12,917 nt of DNA from JBDREF01 sp043820045 (GTDB lineage: Bacteria; Planctomycetota; Phycisphaerae; Sedimentisphaerales; Anaerobacaceae): the NCBI GenBank assembly GCA_043820045.1, contig JBDREF010000062.1, positions 1-12,917 of the forward strand, written 5' to 3'. Positions 6,390 to 12,717 of this stretch are shown here, piece by piece. Positions within the stretch are counted from its first letter, which is position 1; the number at the start of each line of letters is the position of its first letter. The position numbers and the translations under genes were made by a program. The notes under the pieces were generated by a model. The model did no database searches. It was not told the origin of the DNA and saw nothing but the letters and a program-made list of their open reading frames with translations.

Positions 6390-7505
6390 TTACCTAATTC
6401 TACATTGAAAAACGGCCTTTGCAGCGGCGATACGCGCAAATTTCGACTCGTTTCTCAGCAATTGCGGCAAATATTTTGTCAGCTTGGGAGTACATATCCG
6501 CCCTATTGCCAGTGCTGTTAGGACGTTGATTCTTTCATTGGTTTGCTTGTCCGGGCCGGTGGCGAGATTTTGCTCGAAAACAGCGAGCACTTCCGTCTCG
6601 CCGGTTGTGTCCCCGAGGTTGCCGAGCTGCTCGGCTGCGGCCAGCCGGACCTCCAGCACGGAGTCATCGAGCTTGGTGAGGAGTATTTCCTGCGCCTTTC
6701 GGCTGCGCAGGGCCCCCATCGCCTTTATGCCCATAATCCTGTCGTCGTGGTAGCCGCTATAGACTATCGCCCAGAGCTTGGCTAACACTTCCTCGTCGCC
6801 GAGATTGGCCCGGGCCTCCAGGGCCTGGAACCGGACTTTATCGGTTGAATTCTTGTCTTCCTGGATCTGCTGCAGCAGCCGGAGTGAGCTTCTGTCGCCG
6901 GCTCTGCCGAGCAGAAACGCTGCGTTGGCCCTGATCGTCTGGTCCTTGCTTTCCAATGCCCCGCGGACGACCTGGAGGTATTCGGGGTACCCAAGCCGGG
7001 CCATCGCATAAGATGCCGCGATTATGACGTTTGAGTTCCTGTCTTTGAGCAGCGGATTCAACGCGGCTTTAGCGGGCGTGTACTGCATGTCACCGATGGC
7101 CAGGGCCGCCGCGAATCTGACGGGCACAATTTGATCCTCCAGCAGGACCTGCACCCTGGGCAGGAATCGCGCGAGCCTGGTGGTGCCCACGACCTCGATG
7201 CCGTTGACCCTTGCCAGCGGATCGATGTCGGACAGGGCATCTTCGATAATCATGAAAGCCTGCGTCTGAGGGGAATTTGTGTTGGTGACCTCGAACCTTC
7301 CCAGCCCCGACTGCGACGAGTCGGCGCAGCCGAAGAACAATACGGCCAAGCATGAGAAGAGCAGCAGGGGACCCGTACAGATAGTGCGAGAGATGCCGGC
7401 GAGCAGACGTAGGATGGGCAATTCATTTGCCCATGCTGTCAACTTTCCACAATTCAAACCGCGTGGGCAGGAAAGCCTGCCCGCCCTACTGAGCCTGTTC
7501 TTCAT
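6390..7505 (-). CDS. HEAT-repeat lipoprotein (predicted)
   Basis: The frame encodes 371 residues from an ATG that overlaps the lnt stop as ATGA. From about residue 85 to the end it is a run of roughly seven HEAT/PBS-type helical repeats, with motifs such as VRFAAALAIGDM, IRANAAFLLGRAGD and VRLAAAEQLGNLGD. Such solenoids bind partner proteins. Ahead of them, residues 45-60 (GPLLLFSCLAVLFFGC) form a hydrophobic stretch ending in a plausible though weak lipobox with Cys60. The region before it is too long for a signal peptide: residues 7-33 are encoded by an inserted palindromic element. Without them the N-terminus would read MKNRLS-LLAGISRTIC and on into the hydrophobic stretch. The start is therefore uncertain: 7505 with the insertion translated, or a later TTG such as 7421. 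The partner is unknown. Location directly after lnt suits a lipoprotein. Confidence 0.8.
   Translation of the reverse strand: MKNRLSRAGRLSCPRGLNCGKLTAWANELPILRLLAGISRTICTGPLLLFSCLAVLFFGCADSSQSGLGRFEVTNTNSPQTQAFMIIEDALSDIDPLARVNGIEVVGTTRLARFLPRVQVLLEDQIVPVRFAAALAIGDMQYTPAKAALNPLLKDRNSNVIIAASYAMARLGYPEYLQVVRGALESKDQTIRANAAFLLGRAGDRSSLRLLQQIQEDKNSTDKVRFQALEARANLGDEEVLAKLWAIVYSGYHDDRIMGIKAMGALRSRKAQEILLTKLDDSVLEVRLAAAEQLGNLGDTTGETEVLAVFEQNLATGPDKQTNERINVLTALAIGRICTPKLTKYLPQLLRNESKFARIAAAKAVFQCRIR
7409..7489. repeat. REPIN-like element: two inverted GTAG-hairpin units
   Basis: Both ends read GTAGG inward. The plus-strand left unit is GTAGG followed by ATGGGCAA-TTCAT-TTGCCCAT (7414-7434, 8-bp perfect stem). 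The minus-strand right unit is GTAGG followed by a GGGCAGG-CTTT-CCTGCCC hairpin (7465-7482, 7-bp perfect stem). The outermost 11 bases match as inverted repeats at 9 positions. A GTAG tetranucleotide next to a hairpin is the known layout of REP sequences mobilised by RAYT (TnpA-REP) proteins, and a pair in inverted orientation is a REPIN. The element is 81 bp, a multiple of three, and lies in frame in the HEAT gene. No target duplication is obvious. Confidence 0.7.
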
Positions 7506-9292
7506 TTGTCCGTCCCTGACAAGCGAGTTTTGCGAAATCTGTTGGTGAAGAATTTTACCGAAAGCGGGCCTATTATGAGCAAAATAACGCAGAGTTCACA
7601 ACAAAAATCCAGCCATTCGCCGTATTTGCTGAAAAAAGTCGTTCTCGAATCGACCGGTATTCGGTCCATGAACCATCCGGCCATGCCCGTTCGCGCCATC
7701 GCCTCGGACGGCAGAGTGCCGGCGTCGCAGCCGTCTCTTATCCGTCCGGCGCTGTCGATCAGGCAGCTTATTCCGGTGTTGACGCTCCGCAGTACTGCCA
7801 GCCGGTTCTCGACCGCCCGGAAGGCGCAGACCGCCGCGTGCTGGGCAAGCTCGGCGCTCGGCAGGACTTTTCCGTCCTCGAACCGGACGAACCAGCCGTC
7901 GTTGCTTATGTTCACCATCCAGTCAACTCGCTTGTTGCCCTGCTCGTCCAGCGCGAACTTGCGAGCTATCCCCGGGACGGTGCCCTCGTAGCAGATCATT
8001 ACGCCGAACTTGTAGGCCGTTTCTTTCCCTTCGTCGCCCGGTGACTGTTGTCCCTGCCCTGCGGTCATTTCGAAGACGGTGTATTCGGTGCCGTAGTCGA
8101 GCGAGTAATCGAAGTTGTAGGGTATGAACTTGATTCTCATCAGCAGCTCGTAGAACCACGCGAGGCTCCGCCTTAACGGCAGCACCTCTCCGAAAGGCAC
8201 CAGGTGCATCTTGCTATAGACCTCCTTAGCTTTTTCACCGTTTTTCTTGTAGAGAAAGGCCGAGTTGAATCTCTCGACCAGGTTGATTTTCATATCGTCG
8301 GTTATCTCAGGCGTGCCGCCGTAGGCGCCCACGAGCAGATAGGCCGAATCTTTCGCGTGTTCCGCCAGCGCGTTATCGAATACGTTCCAGCTATGGGACG
8401 ACGCCAGCAGCCTGAGCACTTCGGGATTGAGTGTCGCCTGCACCATCGTCTCGGGCCAGACTATCAGCTCGGCCCCCGCCTGCACCGCGGCTTTGCTGTG
8501 CTCCATCAGGCCGTCGAACAGGTCCTCGCTCGATTCGAACGACCTCTTGACCGACTGCGGGACGTTCGATTGCAGTGACGCCGCCAGCGGTCCGGGCCGG
8601 ACGCATTCGCTTTCCTGGCTTATCCTCCACCGGCCGTATAGAACCGCGGCAACCAGCGCCGCACCGACCAGGGCGGTTTTGAGAAAATTGCCGGGTTTGA
8701 ACAGGCGCTTCCAACTTCGCGGATCGAGCTTCGCGGATCGAGCATCGAGGATCAACTCGGCTAACAGGCCGTTCACCATCGCTATCAGAAACGAAACGCC
8801 GCCGGCGCCGAAGATATCGGCGATTTGAATAATCGTGATGTTCTGATACTGACTGTGCCCGAGGAATCGCCAGAAGAAGCCGCCTAAGAAAAGGCCCTGC
8901 ATGCGCTCGACGCCGACGATAAGCACCGCCGAGGCCAAGAACAACGGCACCTTCTTTATCCTGCAATAGCGAAGGCAAAGCAGCAGCACCGGCCAGAGAA
9001 ACGCGGTGTAAAAGCAAAAGACGAGCCAGCCGGCGATAGTCACCGGGACCAGCCAGTACAGGTTGCCCAGCCAGTAGCAGAGGCAGACGATGTAGCTGGC
9101 GACGAACAACCGGCGAGGCCGGGCGTCCGGCGAGGCGGCCAATATCAAAGGCACAATCGCAACCCACGCCAGCGCGGAAAACCCAAACGGCGGCTGAATC
9201 ACAGTAAGCATCACCGCGGTAGCGACGAACGGCAGGGCGGCATAAAGAATGTGGAGTTTGGAATGGGGAAGCTTCGATCCTTCGTTCTTCAT
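7502..9292 (-). CDS. lnt: Apolipoprotein N-acyltransferase
   Basis: Lnt adds the third acyl chain to the N-terminal cysteine of lipoproteins, working in the inner membrane with its nitrilase-like domain in the periplasm. The 596-residue protein has about six membrane segments at residues 15-220, a nitrilase domain at about 232-540 and a last helix near 562-582. The catalytic triad is visible: Glu281 in IVWPET, Lys361 in YSKMHLVPFGE and Cys434 in VMICYEG. NISNDGWF (461-468) and RAVENR (492-497) are further family signatures. It is somewhat longer than the E. coli enzyme (512), with an insertion at about 400-425. The ATG start overlaps the methyltransferase stop (ATGA), and its stop overlaps the HEAT gene start the same way, indicating translational coupling. 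A loop at about 181-195 is encoded by 7-bp repeats. Confidence 0.96.
   Translation of the reverse strand: MKNEGSKLPHSKLHILYAALPFVATAVMLTVIQPPFGFSALAWVAIVPLILAASPDARPRRLFVASYIVCLCYWLGNLYWLVPVTIAGWLVFCFYTAFLWPVLLLCLRYCRIKKVPLFLASAVLIVGVERMQGLFLGGFFWRFLGHSQYQNITIIQIADIFGAGGVSFLIAMVNGLLAELILDARSAKLDPRSWKRLFKPGNFLKTALVGAALVAAVLYGRWRISQESECVRPGPLAASLQSNVPQSVKRSFESSEDLFDGLMEHSKAAVQAGAELIVWPETMVQATLNPEVLRLLASSHSWNVFDNALAEHAKDSAYLLVGAYGGTPEITDDMKINLVERFNSAFLYKKNGEKAKEVYSKMHLVPFGEVLPLRRSLAWFYELLMRIKFIPYNFDYSLDYGTEYTVFEMTAGQGQQSPGDEGKETAYKFGVMICYEGTVPGIARKFALDEQGNKRVDWMVNISNDGWFVRFEDGKVLPSAELAQHAAVCAFRAVENRLAVLRSVNTGISCLIDSAGRIRDGCDAGTLPSEAMARTGMAGWFMDRIPVDSRTTFFSKYGEWLDFCCELCVILLIIGPLSVKFFTNRFRKTRLSGTDK
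8715..8756. repeat. Heptanucleotide repeat run inside lnt
   Basis: On the plus strand the units run CTTCGCG, GATCGAG, CTTCGCG, GATCGAG, CATCGAG, GATCAAC. The first two pairs form a perfect 14-bp tandem duplication (8715-8728 and 8729-8742). The run encodes ILDARSAKLDPRSW on the minus strand, in the loop between the last N-terminal membrane segments of Lnt, where extra residues are tolerable. Confidence 0.75.
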
Positions 9293-10233
9293 TCCATATC
9301 CTCTAAAGCAGCCGCTATCTCGTGCGTGCTGTACCGCTTGTCGTTGTTCATCCGCACGGCAAACTGGTTCGCAAGAAGCTTGAGCAGATTGGCGTCGGAG
9401 GTGATTTCCTTCGGCGTCCTCCTGACCTCGCGTGAGAGCCGCTTCAGCTCGTCCATTTCGATAGCATCGAGAAAGAGGCTGCCCTGACGCTGCTTACTCA
9501 ATTGCGCCAGTCGCTCGTTCGCATTCTCGACGTACTTCTCGGATATCTCGACGCCGACGTAGCTTCTTCCTAATTGATACGCGGCGGCGGCGGTCGTCCC
9601 CGAGCCGCTGAAGGGGTCGAGCACGCAGCCGCCCGCCTTGGAGCTGGCCGCGATGATTCTCTTGAGCAGGCTCTCCGGCATCTGGCAGGGGTGCCAGCCG
9701 GCTCGCTCTTTGAATGTCCCGCAGACGCGCACGTCCGTGTTCCACACGTCGTCCGGCATCTTGCCTTTGGGGTTGGCCCGCCTGTCGTTATAGATTAACT
9801 GGCGGTCGGAAGGCACTCGTACGGCGTGGTCGTTGAAGGTGAAGTTATTCTCGTCGTTGACGAAGTAGAAGATGTGCGTGTGCGCCCGGGCGAACTTGTT
9901 CTTCGTCTGCTGGCCGAAGGTGTAGTGCCAGATTATCCAGTTGCGCATGAAAAGGCCGATTTCGTCGGCGATTGTTTTCACGTTTGCGGCGTAGTCGTCG
10001 CCGATGGCGATGTAGAACGAGCCGTCCGGCTTGAGAACCCGCTTGCAGGCGCTCATCCAGTCCTTCGTCCAGGCGATATAGTTTTTGCTCTTGACCTTGT
10101 CGTCGTACTTGTCGTACTTGTAGCCGATATTGAAGGGAGGGTCCGCGAAAATAAGGTCCGCAAAAGGCCCGCCGGCCTTGCCCAATACCTCGATACAATC
10201 GCCGCATATTATCCTGTTCAAAAGCTTCTGCAT
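9289..10233 (-). CDS. DNA methyltransferase, beta-class N6-adenine/N4-cytosine type
   Basis: This 314-residue enzyme transfers a methyl group from S-adenosylmethionine to an exocyclic amino group in DNA. The catalytic motif IV is DPPF (31-34) near the N-terminus and the AdoMet-binding motif I is DPFSGSGTT (206-214) near the C-terminus, which is the beta-class order. GVEISEKYVENANERL (227-242) is the expected motif II/III region, and HPCQMPESLLKRII (181-194) precedes motif I as in CcrM/HinfI-like enzymes. An extra C-terminal segment of about 60 residues (256-314) is helical and charged and may help recognise DNA. DPPF is compatible with N6-adenine or N4-cytosine; the target site cannot be read. 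No restriction endonuclease lies next to it, so it may be an orphan. It heads the operon with lnt (ATGA overlap). No Shine-Dalgarno sequence is seen. TTGCAA and TAGACT 16 nt apart end 6 nt before the ATG, so a leaderless transcript is possible. Confidence 0.9.
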   Translation of the reverse strand: MQKLLNRIICGDCIEVLGKAGGPFADLIFADPPFNIGYKYDKYDDKVKSKNYIAWTKDWMSACKRVLKPDGSFYIAIGDDYAANVKTIADEIGLFMRNWIIWHYTFGQQTKNKFARAHTHIFYFVNDENNFTFNDHAVRVPSDRQLIYNDRRANPKGKMPDDVWNTDVRVCGTFKERAGWHPCQMPESLLKRIIAASSKAGGCVLDPFSGSGTTAAAAYQLGRSYVGVEISEKYVENANERLAQLSKQRQGSLFLDAIEMDELKRLSREVRRTPKEITSDANLLKLLANQFAVRMNNDKRYSTHEIAAALEDME

Positions 10234-10349
10234 GACGATAGTCTAAACATTAGCAGCGACTTTGCAAGAGGTTTTGTCGTTGGCACCCTCGCTTCCGCGT
10301 GCTCGTGCGGCATTGCGGAACCTGTCAGCCTATTTCGGGCGCAGCCACC

Positions 10350-10472
10350 TTTGTCATTTCGACCGAAGTCCCGACGTCTTTTCGGGACGTAGTGGAGAAA
10401 TCCGGCTGCGAGCATCAATCGGCGCGTGGGCCGGATCTCTCGACTACGCTTCGCTGCGCTCGAGATGACAAA
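10350..10472. repeat. Long palindromic dispersed-type repeat (MITE/REP-like)
   Basis: The outer arms are TTGTCATTTCGACCGAAG on the left and the reverse complement of CGCTGCGCTCGAGATGACAA on the right, which match imperfectly. The inner arms are GTAGTGGAGAAATCCGGC (10389-10406) and GCCGGATCTCTCGACTAC (10430-10447), complementary at 16 of 18 positions. A perfect 7-bp hairpin (GTCCCGA/TCGGGAC, 10368-10388) sits in the left half. From memory, sequences of the form GTCATTTCGACC...GGAGAAATC are scattered repeats in many environmental bacterial genomes. No transposase is nearby. Confidence 0.75.
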
Positions 10473-10547
10473 AAGGAGAGTGGCGCTCGAGATGACAAGA
10501 AGGCGCTGCGCTCGAGATGACAAGAGGGCGATGCGCTCGAGATGACA
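10456..10547. repeat. Four direct copies of a 15-bp unit
   Basis: GCGCTCGAGATGACA occurs exactly at 10456-10470, 10483-10497, 10508-10522 and 10533-10547. Start-to-start distances are 27, 25 and 25 bp, and the spacers are short and G/A-rich. The first copy is the right arm of the palindromic repeat, so the other three look like local amplification of that arm. Confidence 0.9.
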
Positions 10548-10564
10548 AAGGCGGCGGCGGCGTG

Positions 10565-12445
10565 CTACGTTCGCACCAGTCCGGTAAAGCCGACGAGGAA
10601 CAACGTCGTCAGGACCCAGCCGCAAATGGTTTCGAACCATAGCCAAAACAGAAGCAGCCCGCCCCAGCACAACGGCCACGGGCCCCATGGTATGATTTCC
10701 GAGCCGCGATTTGCGTTGGGCAGCCAGTACCTGCCCTGGTGGAAGTCAACCACGGGCACGAACGTATCTATCGAATAGAACAGGGAATTGAACACAGGAT
10801 ATACCCCGGAGATAGCCAGGTTCGGATCGCCCGGGTCCGGTACGGCCCCAGCCCTGTAATCGGTGTAAGCCGACTCGCTCGGCGGCGTAATAAGCCCGTG
10901 CGAATAACCCGCCGCAAAAAAGAGCCAGCCTAAGACAATAATCGGCACCGCCCATCGCATAGCCAGCATGGGTTTGTGGCCGTAGCCAATCAGCGGCCCG
11001 AACACGCGATACCACAGCCACTGCGACACAGTCAGCTTTTCCGTTCGCTCCGCCTTGTCTTTGTTCTTGGCAATCAGCACGTCCTTGGCACCCACATCGT
11101 CGCCGCTCTCGCGAAGCACTTTGGCCAACTGCTCATACGGCTGAGGCCAGAAACCCTCCTGAAGCCGAAGCCATTCGATGCGGCTCTTGGAATCCCTCGG
11201 AGATTGACGAGAGATCTCCTTATATTCCAGCCCATGCAGAACCAGTTGTCCCGGAGCCGGCCAACTGTCTCGATCATCATAAAGCGTTCCAATCTTGGCG
11301 CTGGTAAGATCAAGCATCATCCCCTCCGGCGAATCAACGCCGGTCATACAAAAGTGCTTGTCAATTCTCGCCGCTATGAAATCAACACGGCCCTCTGACT
11401 TGAAGCCAGTGCGAAGAAGAACATGTCCTCCCACCTTCAATCCATCGGCGTAGAGGGCTCTGCCGCCCTTGTTGATGAATCGCCCGTTGGCACAATCGAG
11501 GTTTCCGTCGACAGTGCCGGTTAGCAAACGTACTTCTCCGTTGGCTTTGAAACCGTTACGGAGAAAAACGCATCCTTTCACCTTAAACCCGTCGGCGGAG
11601 AGGGTGTTCCGTTTCTCGTTGATGAATTGGCCGTTCTCGCAGTCGAGGTTTCCGCCGATCGCCGCTCCGAGCAGACGGACCTCGCCCTCAGCTTTGAAGC
11701 CGTGGCCGAGAAGAATACTACCCTCGACATCCAATCCATCTAAAACGAGAGCCTTTCCGTCCTTGTTGATGAAGTGAGCGTTAACACAATCGAAGTCTCC
11801 GCCGATAGTAGCGCCGAGTAAGCGGACTCCGCCCTCGGCCTTGAAGCCATCGCGGAGAAAAACGGCTCCTTCCACCTTCAATCTGTCGGCGGACAGAGCA
11901 TCGCCATCCCTGTTACTGAATAGGGCGTTGACACAATTGAGCACCCCACCGATTTTAGCTCCCACAAGACGGATTTCACCCTCGGCCTTGAAGCGAGCAC
12001 AAAGATAGAGGCTTCCCTTCAGAATCAGGCCATCGGCCAAGATGGGGCCGGTATGCGTTCCCTCCATAATCAACGCCGCTATCTGAGCGCACTGCAAGTT
12101 GATTTCCGCGGTGAGTTTGCATCTTTGGAAAGTAAACGGAAATGGGATTTTGGCGAACAACAGGTCGAGTCTGTCGTCTATGCGTGCTCCTTTGATTTGG
12201 ATGCCGCGGTGGGTTACGAGTTGCGAGGCCTGTTTGTCGGTGCAGAGCCATGCGATTCGGTCGGCGTTCAGGATACGGCTGGGGCCCCACTTGGCGGCCT
12301 TGGCCGGGTCGTTCTTTTTCTCGTCTTTGGAGCTGTAGTCGGCAGTCTGGCCGTTGGCGACGGCTTGAAATAGCTCTTTTTCGCACTTTCTGAGCTTGCC
12401 GAACTTCTCTTCGGCCAGCTTTAGCAGCTCCGCTGCGGCATCCAT
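10565..12445 (-). CDS. Repeat-solenoid protein with two C-terminal membrane helices (channel-like module)
   Basis: I do not recognise a characterised family for this 626-residue protein. Residues 1-80 are charged and helical with no signal peptide. Residues 136-331 are four tandem repeats of exactly 49 residues (136-184, 185-233, 234-282, 283-331), with a weaker copy to about 380 and a degenerate one before. Consensus pieces are ADGLKVEGSVFLR, GFKAEGEVRLLGA, IGGNLDC and FINKDGKAL, which suggests a beta-solenoid. Each repeat has a Cys at the same place (171, 220, 269, 318). The C-terminus has membrane helices at about 498-518 and 593-620. Between them lies NSLFYSIDTFVPVVDFHQ, a pore-loop-like element without a GYG filter. 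Some bacterial proteins labelled membrane-associated oxidoreductase share this layout, a name with no visible basis here. A GAGGTG just before the ATG supports the start. Confidence 0.85.
   Translation of the reverse strand: MDAAAELLKLAEEKFGKLRKCEKELFQAVANGQTADYSSKDEKKNDPAKAAKWGPSRILNADRIAWLCTDKQASQLVTHRGIQIKGARIDDRLDLLFAKIPFPFTFQRCKLTAEINLQCAQIAALIMEGTHTGPILADGLILKGSLYLCARFKAEGEIRLVGAKIGGVLNCVNALFSNRDGDALSADRLKVEGAVFLRDGFKAEGGVRLLGATIGGDFDCVNAHFINKDGKALVLDGLDVEGSILLGHGFKAEGEVRLLGAAIGGNLDCENGQFINEKRNTLSADGFKVKGCVFLRNGFKANGEVRLLTGTVDGNLDCANGRFINKGGRALYADGLKVGGHVLLRTGFKSEGRVDFIAARIDKHFCMTGVDSPEGMMLDLTSAKIGTLYDDRDSWPAPGQLVLHGLEYKEISRQSPRDSKSRIEWLRLQEGFWPQPYEQLAKVLRESGDDVGAKDVLIAKNKDKAERTEKLTVSQWLWYRVFGPLIGYGHKPMLAMRWAVPIIVLGWLFFAAGYSHGLITPPSESAYTDYRAGAVPDPGDPNLAISGVYPVFNSLFYSIDTFVPVVDFHQGRYWLPNANRGSEIIPWGPWPLCWGGLLLFWLWFETICGWVLTTLFLVGFTGLVRT
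11453..12040 (-). repeat. Four 147-bp coding tandem repeats
   Basis: Units lie at 12040-11894, 11893-11747, 11746-11600 and 11599-11453, each encoding 49 residues with no insertions or deletions between them. A fifth, worn copy continues to about 11306. The nucleotide sequences have diverged visibly, so the array is old or under selection rather than a recent duplication. Confidence 0.85.
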
Positions 12446-12448
12446 AAT

Positions 12449-12625
12449 TCACCTCGCTGCAATTACCTCACGCCATTGGCGCTCTGCTCTTTCGCCCTCG
12501 GTCAAATGAAATGCTCGGCATGGTGCTATGGCGAAGGAGCGACGGAAAGTCTCACTGCCCAATCTTACCATCCTCCCGCCGGGGCCGGCAAGGACAAATT
12601 CGGGCGAAGCGGGATGATTCTGCAT
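12449..12625 (-). CDS. Small uncharacterised protein coupled to the solenoid gene
   Basis: An ORF of 58 residues runs from ATG at 12625 to TGA at 12449, ending 3 nt before the ATG of the solenoid gene, whose ribosome-binding site lies within its last codons. Such spacing suggests translational coupling. The protein is basic, with EFVLAGPGGRMVRLGSETF, FAIAPCRAFH and EGERAERQWREVIAAR. It has no membrane segment and no motif I recognise. The frame extends upstream to a GTG at 12697, but a possible -10 element at 12653-12648 lies inside that extension, favouring 12625. Only a weak GGAA precedes this ATG. It could be a chance ORF. Confidence 0.45.
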   Translation of the reverse strand: MQNHPASPEFVLAGPGGRMVRLGSETFRRSFAIAPCRAFHLTEGERAERQWREVIAAR

Positions 12626-12646
12626 ATATTCCGTGGACTGGTTCTG

Positions 12647-12655
12647 TGTTATACT
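12647..12655 (+). promoter_or_regulatory. Candidate bidirectional promoter core between divergent genes
   Basis: On the plus strand TGTTATACT is an extended -10 (TGn plus TATACT, five of six) pointing at the secreted-protein gene 63 nt away. On the minus strand the overlapping bases 12653-12648 read TATAAC (five of six), pointing at the small ORF and solenoid gene. No good -35 is seen for either direction. Confidence 0.35.
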
Positions 12656-12717
12656 GGAGGCGGATTGACGGTTTGGCTGGCTCTTGAGAACAGGCACGTT
12701 GAATGAGGAGTGTTATC

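Larger units (their letters stand above)
10234..10564. other. Non-coding gap filled largely by palindromic repeats
   Basis: This 331-bp stretch separates the methyltransferase start from the end of the solenoid gene. From 10350 to 10547 it is made of the repeats listed separately. The reading frames that cross it (for example one encoding FVISSAAKRSREIR on the minus strand) are by-products of the repeat sequence. No intrinsic terminator with a U-run was found, though the hairpins could stop or stabilise transcripts. Confidence 0.7.

Noticed and set aside
10456..10547. Regularly spaced repeats resembling a small CRISPR array
   Set aside because: The unit is only 15 bp, spacers are 10-12 bp and similar to each other, and the first copy is an arm of a larger palindrome. 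No cas genes are present.
10218..10688. Minus-strand open frame of 156 codons spanning the repeat region
   Set aside because: Its middle (SSRAQRLLVISSATLLFVIS) is the translation of the palindromic and direct repeats, and it overlaps the methyltransferase start and the end of the solenoid gene.
12626..12697. GTG at 12697 as the start of the small ORF
   Set aside because: No ribosome-binding site precedes it, and a candidate -10 element for that strand lies inside the extension. The ATG at 12625 fits better, though the gene itself is uncertain.
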